Of a DNA stretch of 64,000 bases, positions 44,838 to 53,689 are shown in pieces. The stretch lies in assembly GCF_024347675.1 (NCBI RefSeq), contig NZ_AP024882.1, positions 62,001 through 126,000 on the forward strand. Direction: 5' to 3'. Under the pieces are notes generated by a model. That model worked only from the letters and a program-made list of their open reading frames with translations, ran no database searches and was not told the DNA's origin. The position numbers were made by a program, and so were the translations under genes. Source of the DNA: Vibrio ishigakensis (lineage in GTDB: Bacteria; Pseudomonadota; Gammaproteobacteria; Enterobacterales; Vibrionaceae). Within the stretch, counting starts at the first letter, position 1, and every line of letters begins with the position of its first letter.

Positions 44838-46649
44838 TTACTCATCAGCGGTAAACGGCAAACTCAAAGTTACCATACAACCCTTTGGTTCAACTGACTT
44901 TATAATAAATTCACCATGATGTATCTCCATCACATCTCTGCAGATACTTAAGCCCAAACCCAATCCATCACTCTTAGTGCTTACGAACGCCTCAGTCGGT
45001 TTGTCATGGGTAAGACCAGTACCATTGTCGCGAATCTCAATCTCAACCTGACCTTGCTGATAGTTGGTGTACAAAACGATCTCAGCTTGATAGTCGTCTT
45101 CGTCCGCTCGTGCCACACAGGCATCAATCGCATTGTTTATGACATTCACCAGTACCTGCTGAATTCCAACAGGGTCTACCTCAATAAACCTGGCTGTACC
45201 TTGCTGTCCACGTATCAAATCTATCGACTGTTTTTGCAACCTGAAATCAAGAAGCTCTACGGTATCGCTGATCAGTTGTTCTAGATCCGTTTCACTCATC
45301 TCCACGCTGCGCTTTTTAATCAAATTTCTCAATCTTTGCACAATCGCATCAGCGCGCTCTACCTGAGCCTGAATCTTAGTCATTACCGGGATGATATCTT
45401 GATGGGGACGTTCTTTTTGCAGTCGCAAAAGCCCACCTTCACTGTAGTTTCGAATCGCCGCCAATGGCTGATTAATCTCATGGGCAATGCTACTGCCAAG
45501 TTCACTGACTATCATAAGGCGCTGGGAATGTTCGAGCATCTCGCTCTTTGCTTTTAATCGTTGCAGGGTCAATTCAAGCTCTCGCTTACTTTTACTGAAG
45601 CGATACTCGAGCCAAAAGTGATAGATATTCAGGAAGATAACGAAAAGAAACAGTGCCCAACCCCACTCTTGGTGAGTTCGAAGCCACCTCAGCCCCTCTT
45701 GCCACCATGGTTGCTGCAAAGGGTGCAGGTCCATCGCCTGATAAAGCTTATCGATTGAAAGTAAACTGACCGGAGGTGCCCAGCCTGAGGCTTTAGCTGC
45801 AATTGCAGCTGGATTGTCGGATTTCATCGAAAGCAGACTTTGACTCATCTTCTTTGCCAATTCGTCAGAGCCTTTGCCTGTTTTTGCCAGAGACCAGTTT
45901 GGATACAAAGTGGTCGACACCTGACAACTTTCCTCAGCTGAGCTTTCAGCATTCAAGACTCGAAACTTATCGACATCCAGTAACCCCTCTCGCCCCATCT
46001 GCTCAAGCAAACACGCAGGGACAACCGCCGCATCTACGTATCCATCACGGAGCTGATATAGGTTTGCATCTACAGGAAAGCCTAAGAAGTTAGCCTCTGC
46101 ATAGAAGGTATTTGGGTCAATCCCTTGCTGGATTGCTTCATACCTTAGGGTCAGGTAGCCACCGAACGCTCGCTCCGACACAGCGGCCATGGGATGACCA
46201 GAAACATCTTGAAGACTTTGATAAGACGAATCGGCTCTTACTACTAAGGCAGAACCTATGCTTGCATTGATATTCTGGCCATTTCGATTAGAAAGCGTCG
46301 CTATCCAAGAGAGAGAATACTGACGCCCTAGCCTTACCGCCTGGCCGGGGTTGGTCAAAACAAAGCTCATATTCTGATTTTTCACAGCCTCACTCATGCC
46401 GTCTAGGTCGAGCAAATGCAATACAAAATGTGCCTCGGGGATAATTTGATTTAACCAGTCTATTGTTGGTTGCCATCGGCTCTTGGCATAAAGATGACCG
46501 CGAATGGCCAGCACTCCAACGTCTACTTGAGTTTTTTGCTCAAGCGTCTGTCCACTTTGTGTTACCGATGATGTCTGTGCTTGGCTGAACATCGACATCA
46601 AGCTCAATAGCACCAACAAAATGGTCTGAAATATACGAACTTTTTTCAT
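44838..46649 (-). CDS. ttrS: Tetrathionate sensor histidine kinase
   Basis: 603 residues. Signal/first TM (residues 5-24), then a periplasmic PhnD-like substrate-binding domain (about 35-310, with VDVGVLAIRGHLYAKSRWQP and NPGQAVRLGRQYSLSWI), a TM (about 335-352) and a HisKA domain. The phospho-His is in SELGSSIAHEINQPLAAIRN. HATPase_c: VLVNVINNAIDAC (N box), IEIRDNGTGLT (G1), GLGLGLSI (G2). This layout is that of TtrS in Salmonella and Shewanella. It is divergent from ttrB across 170 bp. Confidence 0.92.
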   Translation of the reverse strand: MKKVRIFQTILLVLLSLMSMFSQAQTSSVTQSGQTLEQKTQVDVGVLAIRGHLYAKSRWQPTIDWLNQIIPEAHFVLHLLDLDGMSEAVKNQNMSFVLTNPGQAVRLGRQYSLSWIATLSNRNGQNINASIGSALVVRADSSYQSLQDVSGHPMAAVSERAFGGYLTLRYEAIQQGIDPNTFYAEANFLGFPVDANLYQLRDGYVDAAVVPACLLEQMGREGLLDVDKFRVLNAESSAEESCQVSTTLYPNWSLAKTGKGSDELAKKMSQSLLSMKSDNPAAIAAKASGWAPPVSLLSIDKLYQAMDLHPLQQPWWQEGLRWLRTHQEWGWALFLFVIFLNIYHFWLEYRFSKSKRELELTLQRLKAKSEMLEHSQRLMIVSELGSSIAHEINQPLAAIRNYSEGGLLRLQKERPHQDIIPVMTKIQAQVERADAIVQRLRNLIKKRSVEMSETDLEQLISDTVELLDFRLQKQSIDLIRGQQGTARFIEVDPVGIQQVLVNVINNAIDACVARADEDDYQAEIVLYTNYQQGQVEIEIRDNGTGLTHDKPTEAFVSTKSDGLGLGLSICRDVMEIHHGEFIIKSVEPKGCMVTLSLPFTADE

Positions 46650-46712
46650 GTCAGGTGAGTTGTGATTCCTTGTTTACTCATTCAAATATCATCCTGATGA
46701 ACCATTCCTTTT

Positions 46713-46726
46713 TTGTTCTAGATCAA
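46713..46726. promoter_or_regulatory. FNR-like box upstream of ttrBCA
   Basis: TTGTT-CTAG-ATCAA matches the FNR consensus TTGAT-N4-ATCAA at 9 of 10 positions. It sits 94 nt before the ttrB start in the divergent ttrS/ttrB region. Tetrathionate reduction is anaerobic and FNR-dependent in Salmonella, which supports it. Confidence 0.65.
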
Positions 46727-46740
46727 TCTAGATTCGAGTA

Positions 46741-46754
46741 TGTGGAAATCCACA
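46741..46754. promoter_or_regulatory. Candidate TtrR site upstream of ttrBCA
   Basis: TGTGGA-AA-TCCACA, 6-bp arms, 15 nt downstream of the FNR-like box. Its position fits a TtrR-type activator site or a promoter-proximal operator. Based on symmetry only. Confidence 0.4.
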
Positions 46755-46819
46755 ATACCGACTGCAGGCGCCTTTTTCGACAATAGATTCAAGCATTAAA
46801 CAATCTTAGCAGGTTCGTT

Positions 46820-47587
46820 ATGGATTCTACCAAACGTCGATTTCTCAGCGCGATTACCGCTGGCGCTGCGCTGATCCCTGTTGCAGGCATAGGAACTGCA
46901 ACAGCAGCACCCATTATTCGAAACAACAATGAGCCCGACCGAAAAGGTCAAGTGGGTAAACGCTACGCCATGGTTGTTGACCTTCGCAAATGCGTGGGCT
47001 GTCAGGCCTGTACCGTTGCGTGTAGCATTGAGAACCAAGCCCCAATCGGTCAATTTCGTACCACGGTTAAGCAGTACGAGGTGAGGCTCAGCGACGGAAC
47101 GACGGCGACCGAAGAAGTAAAATCCTTCATGCTACCTAGGCTCTGTAACCACTGTGAGAACCCGCCTTGTGTTGCTGTTTGCCCAGTTCAAGCCACCTTC
47201 CAGCGAGAAGATGGGATTGTAATGGTAGATAACAGCCGCTGCGTAGCCTGCGCCTACTGTGTTCAAGCTTGTCCTTACGATGCACGCTTTATCAACGAAT
47301 CCACCCTGACTGCCGACAAATGCACCTTCTGCGCCCACCGCCTTGAGGATGGTTTGCTACCCGCTTGCGTTGAAACCTGTGTTGGTGGTGCTCGCGTAAT
47401 TGGCGATCTTAATGACCCAAATAGCAAGATCCGCCGACTCATGACAGAGCACAAAAAAGACATCAAGGTACTAAAACCTGAGGAAGGCACCAAGCCACAC
47501 GTGTTCTACATCGGCATGGACCAGAGATTCACCTCTCATATCGAAGGCAAGTCTGCTATCTACGACCCTGAAGGAGACAAAGCATGA
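46820..47587 (+). CDS. ttrB: Tetrathionate reductase iron-sulfur subunit
   Basis: 255 residues. Tat signal with KRRFLSAITAGA at the N-terminus. Four Cys clusters: CVGCQACTVAC, CNHCENPPCVAVCP, CVACAYCVQACPYDAR, and KCTFCAHRL with CVETC, i.e. four [4Fe-4S] centres. It passes electrons from TtrC to the catalytic TtrA on the periplasmic side. First gene of ttrBCA; its end overlaps the ttrC start by ATGA. Confidence 0.94.
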   Translation: MDSTKRRFLSAITAGAALIPVAGIGTATAAPIIRNNNEPDRKGQVGKRYAMVVDLRKCVGCQACTVACSIENQAPIGQFRTTVKQYEVRLSDGTTATEEVKSFMLPRLCNHCENPPCVAVCPVQATFQREDGIVMVDNSRCVACAYCVQACPYDARFINESTLTADKCTFCAHRLEDGLLPACVETCVGGARVIGDLNDPNSKIRRLMTEHKKDIKVLKPEEGTKPHVFYIGMDQRFTSHIEGKSAIYDPEGDKA

Positions 47588-48663
47588 TCATTACTGAAGT
47601 ACTGGTGCCGCCGCAAGCCGTTGCTTGGCTTCCATGGGCCGTTCAATATTTTTTCTATATAGGCTCAGCCTATGCCGCTGCGATCCTATTTCTGATAGCC
47701 CTCGTATTCTCGAACCATACCAGCCATAGACTCCGCTCTGCCTTGGTACTCACCATGGCGATTGGCGCTATCGTGGGCCCACTGGCACTTACAGGCGACC
47801 TCCACCAGCCTGGAAGAGCGTGGCACTTCTACGCGCACCTTACCCCATGGTCTTGGATGTCGCTGGGTTCACTGTTCCTACCCCTGTTCTCAGCAACCAC
47901 AATTGCAACGGCTTGGCTTTATTTGCGAACAGACTTGGTAAAACTGGGTGAGCAACAAAGTAAGGTGTTTCAATTACTGTCGAAACTCTCGCTAGGTAAT
48001 TGGAAAACCAGCCGATCCCTTATCTTGGTTTCTGCCAGCCTAGCGGTACTGTCGGGTCTTTCTATTGCGCTCTATACCGGCGCAGAGATCGCAGTGGTTC
48101 AAGCACGCCCCCTTTGGCACCAACCCGCATCTCCTGTGATCTGGTTTGTTACCGCATTCTTTGGTGCGACTGGCTTCGCTCTGCTTCTTTGTACACTTAT
48201 CCCTTCAGATACCAAGCTCACCAATGGTGATCGAAAGCTACTTAAACGAGCAGTCTCCATCACTTCAGTATTGGCATTATTAGTTCTTGTTATTTGGGCT
48301 TCAGGTCATGCCTCCATCCCTATCTCTGAAGGCAGTCATTGGGTATTTAGCATCTCGTTACTGTGCGCGCTGTTTGTTGCCTGCTTCGCTATCACCTATG
48401 CGGTATTCAACAAGCAAAAAACCAATCGCATTGGCTTGATACTGTTATCTGTCTTCACACTAGTAACCTGCTGGGCAGTGCGCTGGGTCACCATGATAGA
48501 TGTGCAAACCATTCCAAAATTTGATGTCGGCCCTTACCCCTATGAACTGCCTCTAGGTGGCAGTGGACTGCTCGGTATTGTAGGCATGTTTGGTCTGTGG
48601 ATAGCACTCGCTCTGCTTGGTTCAGAGCTAGTACAAGACAAACAACTTACATCAAAACACTAA
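47584..48663 (+). CDS. ttrC: Tetrathionate reductase membrane quinol subunit (NrfD family)
   Basis: 359 residues, about nine hydrophobic segments, NrfD/PsrC type. TEVLVPPQAVAWLPWAVQYF at the N-terminus and LTGDLHQPGRAWHFY (the quinol-site loop) match TtrC. It oxidises menaquinol and hands electrons to TtrB. ATG overlaps the ttrB stop by 4 bases; ttrA follows after 17 nt. Confidence 0.92.
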   Translation: MIITEVLVPPQAVAWLPWAVQYFFYIGSAYAAAILFLIALVFSNHTSHRLRSALVLTMAIGAIVGPLALTGDLHQPGRAWHFYAHLTPWSWMSLGSLFLPLFSATTIATAWLYLRTDLVKLGEQQSKVFQLLSKLSLGNWKTSRSLILVSASLAVLSGLSIALYTGAEIAVVQARPLWHQPASPVIWFVTAFFGATGFALLLCTLIPSDTKLTNGDRKLLKRAVSITSVLALLVLVIWASGHASIPISEGSHWVFSISLLCALFVACFAITYAVFNKQKTNRIGLILLSVFTLVTCWAVRWVTMIDVQTIPKFDVGPYPYELPLGGSGLLGIVGMFGLWIALALLGSELVQDKQLTSKH

Positions 48664-48680
48664 TTTCAGAGGATTTCATT

Positions 48681-51600
48681 ATGGATAACAAACGTCGTCA
48701 GTTTTTGAAATCTGGCTTAGCAGTAGGTGGTGTAGGTGCCTTTGCTGCTGGTTATGCTTCAACAACCAAACATATGCTCCAAGGTGCCGTAGATGGCACT
48801 GCGGGTGAGAAAACCAAAAGCATCCATCACGGCAATTCATTAGAGCCTGAGTATAAGGTCAACAAGAGTGACAACCTTATCCCAAACCCAAATCAAAGGG
48901 TTGCTCCTTCTATGTGCTTCGGATGTTGGACCCTATGCGGGCTTAGAGTACGAGTAGACAACCGAAACGATGAAATACTGCGTGTATCAGGTAACCCATA
49001 TCACCCGCTGTCTCATCAATCGCACATTCCCTACAACACTCCAGTGAAAGACGCCTATCTTGGGCTGACTGGTGAAGCAGGTCTTGAAGGACGTTCCACC
49101 GCATGTGCTCGTGGCAACGGCATGCTAGAGATCCGAAACAGCCCTTATCGCATCACTCAGCCACTTAAGCGAGTAGGCAAGCGCGGTGAAGGTAGATGGG
49201 AACCTATCAGCTACGAACAGCTGATCAAAGAAGTGGTATATGGCGGTGACCTGTTTGGTGAGGGGCATGTTGAGGGTTTAGCTGAAATTCGCGATCTAAC
49301 CACGCCTGTTGATCCAAAAAACCCTGAGTACGGACCAAAAGCAAACCAGCTATTGATGACCAACGGTAGCAACGAAGGCCGTGATGATATCTTTAAGCGC
49401 TTTGCTTTCAATAGCTTCGGTACTCGTAACTTCGGTCACCACGGCTCTTATTGTGGTTATGCGTTCCGCGCTGGTAGCGGCGCATTTATGAATGACCTCG
49501 ATAAGTTTGCTCACCTTAAACCAGATTTTGATAACGCTGAATTTGTTATCTTTATCGGTATGTCACCGGCGCAAGCGGGCAACCCATTTAAGCGCCAAGC
49601 ACGTCAATTGGCAAAAGCACGCACTGAAGGCAAGCTGGAGTACACCATTGTCACCCCTAGCCTACCTGCTGGTTCGTCTAGCTTGGCTGCCGGTGACAGA
49701 AACAACTGGCTACCAATCAAACCTGGTACCGATTCCGCACTTGTGCTTGGCATGATCCAATGGATCATCGATAACGAGCGCTACAACAAAACCTTCTTGG
49801 CGCAACCTGGACCTAAGGCGATGGAACGTGCTGGAACCGCACACTGGTGTAATGCCACACACTTGGTTATCAGTGACGATTCGCACCCAAGACACGGTAA
49901 GTTCTTGCGTGCATCGGAAGCTGGATTGGCATTTGAGGGAGAGCCATTATCTGAAACCGACCCATATGTCATCGTAAGTGCCAGTACTGGTGAGTTAGGT
50001 GTGAACACTCAAGCAGAGGAAGCTGAGCTATTTGTGGACCGTGAGGTTGAGCTAGCATCAGGCCTTGTTCGAGTGAAATCCTCACTTCAACGCTTAAAAG
50101 AAGAGGCCTTCAAGTATGATCTCGACTTCTATAGCAAGCAATGTGACGTTTCGGTAGACGACATGACGGTCCTTGCCAAGCGCTTTACCAGTTACGGAAC
50201 CAAAGCCGTAGTAGATACCCATGGCGGTAACATGCACACCAATGGTTTCTACAATAGCTTTACCATCATGATGCTCAACGCCCTTGTGGGTAACATCAAC
50301 ATGAAAGGTGGCGCCATGGCCAAAGCCGGTGGTTACCCTACTTCAGCAAACGGCCCTCGCTACGACTTTACCAAGTTTGATGGCAAGGTAGCACCAAAGG
50401 GCGTATTCCTATCACGTAGCAAGTTCCCTTATCAGAAAACCAGCGAATACAAGCGACGCGTTGCTGCCGGTGAATCTCCATATCCAACTCGCGCACCTTG
50501 GTACCCTATCTCAGCACCGTTGTTAACCGAACACCTGTCGGCTGCTGTTGATGGCTACCCGTATCGTGTGAAAGCGTGGATAAACCACATAGCTAACCCG
50601 CTCTACGGTATTCCAGGCTTAAAAACACTGCTTGAAGACAAGCTTAAAGACCCGAAACAGCTTGGCTTGATAGTCTCTGTGGATGCGTTTATCAACGAAA
50701 CGACGAAACTCTCAGACTACATAGTGCCAGATACCGTGACCTATGAGAGTTGGGGCATGGCGATGCCTTGGCACGATGTGCCAGTGAAAACCATCACCGC
50801 TCGTTGGCCTATCGTTGAAGCGCGCACAGATAAGACTGCCGATGGCCGTAATATCTGTCTCGAGAACTTCCTTATCGATCTGGCTAAGGAGATGAAGCTG
50901 GGCGGATTTGGCGACAAGGCTATCAAAGGTGCAGACGGCAGTTGGCACGCAATTCACAGTGCTGAAGACTATTACCTACGCTCGGCGGCTAACTTGGCCT
51001 ATGTAAAGGGTGGCGTGCCAGAGGTCACCGCAGAAGATATAGCTTGGTCTGGACTTGAACGTTTGCTGCCTAGCATGCAAAAAGCGCTATCCCATGAAGA
51101 AATGAAGCGCGTGGCCTACATCTTGGCTCGTGGTGGTCGTTTCGAGGATGCAACCGAGACCTATAAAAGCGAGCAAATGAAGTATAAATGGACTCGACCT
51201 GTGGCCATCTGGAACGAGAAAGTAGGCAGCTCACGAAACACCATGACGGGTGAGTTGTATAGCGGTTGCCCTACTTGGTATCCACAAAAGCTGATGGACG
51301 GTACACCGCTTGAGAGCATGTATCCAACGAGTGAGTGGCCATTTAGTCTTACCAATTTCAAATCGAACATTCATAGTGCTGTGTCGAATCTGTCACCTCG
51401 TTTGAATTCGATTAAGGGCGTGAACCCTGTTTATATACACCCAGAAGATGCGAAACGAGCAGGCATTGAGACCGGTGATGAGTTTATCATTGAGACCCCT
51501 AGTGCCAGCACCAAGGCATTAGCTATGGTGGTATCTGGCATCCGTCAAGGTAGCCTCGGATTTGAGCACGGCTTCGGTCATACCGAGCTTGGTGAGCGTT

Positions 51601-51773
51601 CCCACTGGATTGGTGACAAGCAACAGCCGGTGAAATCTCATAGCCAAGACGGGGTTAACATCAACGATGTGGGTTTGATTGACCCAACCCGCGAGGGCAA
51701 AGGCGTGATGCTTGACTGGGTGGTGGGAGCTGCTGCTCGCCAGTCACTTCCTGCGAAGATCCGCAAAGTCTAA
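48681..51773 (+). CDS. ttrA: Tetrathionate reductase catalytic subunit (molybdopterin)
   Basis: 1030 residues, reduces tetrathionate to two thiosulfates in the periplasm using a molybdopterin guanine dinucleotide cofactor. Tat signal KRRQFLKSGLAVGG. First [4Fe-4S] cluster CFGCWTLCG plus the later GRSTACARGNG. Molybdopterin domains continue with NEGRDDIFKRFAF, GHHGSYCGYAF (the usual Mo-ligand Cys region) and FIGMSPAQAGNPFKRQ. ATG at 48681 is chosen because an open frame upstream to 48597 lies inside ttrC, and GAGG sits before it. A strong terminator follows. Confidence 0.94.
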   Translation: MDNKRRQFLKSGLAVGGVGAFAAGYASTTKHMLQGAVDGTAGEKTKSIHHGNSLEPEYKVNKSDNLIPNPNQRVAPSMCFGCWTLCGLRVRVDNRNDEILRVSGNPYHPLSHQSHIPYNTPVKDAYLGLTGEAGLEGRSTACARGNGMLEIRNSPYRITQPLKRVGKRGEGRWEPISYEQLIKEVVYGGDLFGEGHVEGLAEIRDLTTPVDPKNPEYGPKANQLLMTNGSNEGRDDIFKRFAFNSFGTRNFGHHGSYCGYAFRAGSGAFMNDLDKFAHLKPDFDNAEFVIFIGMSPAQAGNPFKRQARQLAKARTEGKLEYTIVTPSLPAGSSSLAAGDRNNWLPIKPGTDSALVLGMIQWIIDNERYNKTFLAQPGPKAMERAGTAHWCNATHLVISDDSHPRHGKFLRASEAGLAFEGEPLSETDPYVIVSASTGELGVNTQAEEAELFVDREVELASGLVRVKSSLQRLKEEAFKYDLDFYSKQCDVSVDDMTVLAKRFTSYGTKAVVDTHGGNMHTNGFYNSFTIMMLNALVGNINMKGGAMAKAGGYPTSANGPRYDFTKFDGKVAPKGVFLSRSKFPYQKTSEYKRRVAAGESPYPTRAPWYPISAPLLTEHLSAAVDGYPYRVKAWINHIANPLYGIPGLKTLLEDKLKDPKQLGLIVSVDAFINETTKLSDYIVPDTVTYESWGMAMPWHDVPVKTITARWPIVEARTDKTADGRNICLENFLIDLAKEMKLGGFGDKAIKGADGSWHAIHSAEDYYLRSAANLAYVKGGVPEVTAEDIAWSGLERLLPSMQKALSHEEMKRVAYILARGGRFEDATETYKSEQMKYKWTRPVAIWNEKVGSSRNTMTGELYSGCPTWYPQKLMDGTPLESMYPTSEWPFSLTNFKSNIHSAVSNLSPRLNSIKGVNPVYIHPEDAKRAGIETGDEFIIETPSASTKALAMVVSGIRQGSLGFEHGFGHTELGERSHWIGDKQQPVKSHSQDGVNINDVGLIDPTREGKGVMLDWVVGAAARQSLPAKIRKV

Positions 51774-51785
51774 CTGGCTCATTAA

Positions 51786-51813
51786 AATGCCCCGCTTTAT
51801 CAAGCGGGGCATT
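51786..51813 (+). terminator. Terminator of ttrBCA
   Basis: Perfect 12-bp stem AATGCCCCGCTT (51786-51797) with AAGCGGGGCATT (51802-51813), loop TATC. It may also serve the convergent FISUMP gene. Confidence 0.8.
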
Positions 51814-51829
51814 GTGATTTCTGTAGGGG

Positions 51830-52513
51830 CTAGATCTTCACACATCTCACCGAGAACATGTAATCCTTAGTACTGGTTGTGCGTCTGATCTCACCTTTGT
51901 GTGGATTCCACCAAGAGTACGCTAGGGTACGAATATACGCCTCTTTTTCACTAGCATTGCTGGCTGTCCAAAACTCGGTGTATGCCCCTTGGGTGATGTA
52001 CCACCCTTTCCATTTCACTCCTGCGGGACGTGCGGCAAAGCCGTGTTTGTTTACATCAGCACGATCGAAATTCTTAAACAGACCATCTGCTTGCTCCTCT
52101 TTAAGTTGTACACCAAGGTCTTGTTCGCCACCGCGCCAACCATCTGAGTTCACTTCTGTTTCAGACATACCTAGGGCTCGTTCTAGGGTTTTCCAGTCTT
52201 CATCGGTTGCTACGCGAAAGCCCTCGGAACAGATGTTTCTATCATCATTCACATCATGCCAGTCATAAAGGCAACCATATTTCAGTAAGTTCGCTTCATC
52301 ATCCTTCGGAATTGCGGCAGAGTTTAATTGTGAGCCATCTTGAAACTGGGTACTTCTGAGGTTTTCAGCCATCCAGATCTGCTCACCAATTTTCACAGTG
52401 CGGTAGGTATTCCCTTCCCTATCTTTAACTGTATCTTGTTGATTGATGTCATTAGCAAAAGAGGTAGTAGCAAGCACCATACTGACTCCTAGAGATGAGA
52501 TAAGCTTTTTCAC
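51830..52513 (-). CDS. Secreted FISUMP-domain protein
   Basis: 227 residues. GTG start at 52513 with a GAGG site gives a proper signal peptide (KKLISSLGVSMVLATTSFA). A FISUMP domain (Fibrobacter-type major paralogous domain, C-type-lectin-like fold) follows: TVKIGEQIWMAENLRSTQF, CLYDWHDVND, GFRVATDEDWKTLE, GFAARPAGVKW, EFWTASNAS, SVRCVKI. Function unknown; such proteins are surface- or periplasm-exposed. Common in Bacteroidetes/Fibrobacteres, less so in Vibrio, so transfer is possible. Confidence 0.8.
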   Translation of the reverse strand: MKKLISSLGVSMVLATTSFANDINQQDTVKDREGNTYRTVKIGEQIWMAENLRSTQFQDGSQLNSAAIPKDDEANLLKYGCLYDWHDVNDDRNICSEGFRVATDEDWKTLERALGMSETEVNSDGWRGGEQDLGVQLKEEQADGLFKNFDRADVNKHGFAARPAGVKWKGWYITQGAYTEFWTASNASEKEAYIRTLAYSWWNPHKGEIRRTTSTKDYMFSVRCVKI

Positions 52514-52593
52514 AACGGTTAGCCTCGGCTGAACATATGCAGCTACTTTATCTCTCACACCGACTACAAACTAGGCGATATACTCTTTAAAAC

Positions 52594-52616
52594 ATGCCTA
52601 TTCGTATCAACCTGAG
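52594..52616. repeat. Direct repeat copy downstream of araC
   Basis: ATGCCTATT followed by CGTATCAACCTGAG. Same as the motif at 53563-53587 upstream of the gene except for two extra bases there. It ends directly at the araC stop codon. Confidence 0.6.
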
Positions 52617-53510
52617 TTAGGCTATGTTTTCGAGTAGCGCTTTGGACTGGCTCCACTGCTTAGGTGATTGGCCATACATTCGCTTAAACTCGCGGCTAAA
52701 CTGTGATGAACTGACATACCCCACCGCCATCGCCGCTTCACTGACATTCATGCCAGCCGCTATCTTCATTGCAGCGTTATTCAGGCGCATTGATTTCATA
52801 AACTGTATGGGTGACATCCGAGTAGCTTGTTTGAATTTACGATGGAAAACAGCCCGGCTCATCCCCACCAAAGAAGCCAGTTCGTCTATGGTGACGTTCT
52901 TACCTAGGTTCAAAGATAGGTATTCGATCGAGCGGGCGATCTCGTTGCCAATGCCAAATGCTCTGCGCGCCGATATACCTGCATCCCCTTTCAACACCGC
53001 ATAGTAAAGCTCACGCAAGCGACTCTCACCAAGCACTGCTATATCCGTCTTATCATCACCAAGCTGAAGCAATCTAAGCAAGGCATCGGCAAAGTTGTCA
53101 TCCCAATTAACCAGCGACAAACCCGGGGGCTGTTCACTGCTTTTCGGTAGCTTGATTGCTCCTGCTGCGCTCTCCATCTCTATGGCAAGCTCGGTCATCA
53201 CCTTGGTATCGAGTGAGATATAAACACCTAGCAAAGGATCTTCGGGTGAGGCATCTGGCGTACCCGCCTCTACTGGCAGTGAGACCGTGCAACACATGTA
53301 CTGACTATTGTCATACACGTAGCGGTCACCCTCTAAGATAGCTTCCTTCTTGCCGCTCAAAATAACGATAACAGTAGGGTCATAGACTGCAGGTGCACAG
53401 GGAATGGAGTCGGTCACCCTAAATAGGCTAACCCCCTTAATTCCGGTTTCAAACATACCATCTTCTGAGAGACGCCTTTCTACCAGCGCTTTTATTTTTT
53501 GCTTGAGCAT
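52617..53510 (-). CDS. AraC-family regulator with AraC_N (cupin-like) domain
   Basis: 297 residues. N-terminal sensory domain of the AraC_N type (YDPTVIVILSGKKEAILEGDRYVYDNSQY, SLPVEAGTPDASPEDPLLG). C-terminal two HTH motifs: VTIDELASLVGMSRAVFHRKFKQAT and VSEAAMAVGYVSSSQFSREFKRMYGQSP. ATG at 53510 is the natural start. Divergent from the SDR gene. The 180-bp region between them carries an inverted repeat and a motif repeated behind this gene. Probably controls the SDR. Confidence 0.87.
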   Translation of the reverse strand: MLKQKIKALVERRLSEDGMFETGIKGVSLFRVTDSIPCAPAVYDPTVIVILSGKKEAILEGDRYVYDNSQYMCCTVSLPVEAGTPDASPEDPLLGVYISLDTKVMTELAIEMESAAGAIKLPKSSEQPPGLSLVNWDDNFADALLRLLQLGDDKTDIAVLGESRLRELYYAVLKGDAGISARRAFGIGNEIARSIEYLSLNLGKNVTIDELASLVGMSRAVFHRKFKQATRMSPIQFMKSMRLNNAAMKIAAGMNVSEAAMAVGYVSSSQFSREFKRMYGQSPKQWSQSKALLENIA

Positions 53511-53537
53511 TATATCCACCAATCACACCAAAGATAC

Positions 53538-53587
53538 AAATAGGCAAGTTTTAGACATTAATATGCCTATTTTAGTATCAACCTGAG
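53538..53587. promoter_or_regulatory. Candidate AraC operator in the divergent araC/SDR region
   Basis: Inverted repeat AAATAGGCA (53538-53546) and TGCCTATTT (53564-53572), 17-nt spacing. The right arm is part of a 25-bp block (53563-53587) repeated at 52594-52616. Position and symmetry suggest regulator binding. Confidence 0.5.
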
Positions 53588-53689
53588 AGTTATAGTAACT
53601 TCCACACAAAGATACTACCGCCGATAGCTGAATGTAAATCACTTTATATCGCTATCAAAGCGCTCAATTAAACGACATAGGTAACGATT

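Noticed and set aside
44838..46649. PhnD-like domain of TtrS as a separate phosphonate transport protein
   Set aside because: It continues without a break into a transmembrane helix, HisKA and HATPase domains.
48597..48680. In-frame upstream extension of ttrA
   Set aside because: It lies inside ttrC and would bury the Tat signal; ATG 48681 has GAGG and the Tat motif follows it.
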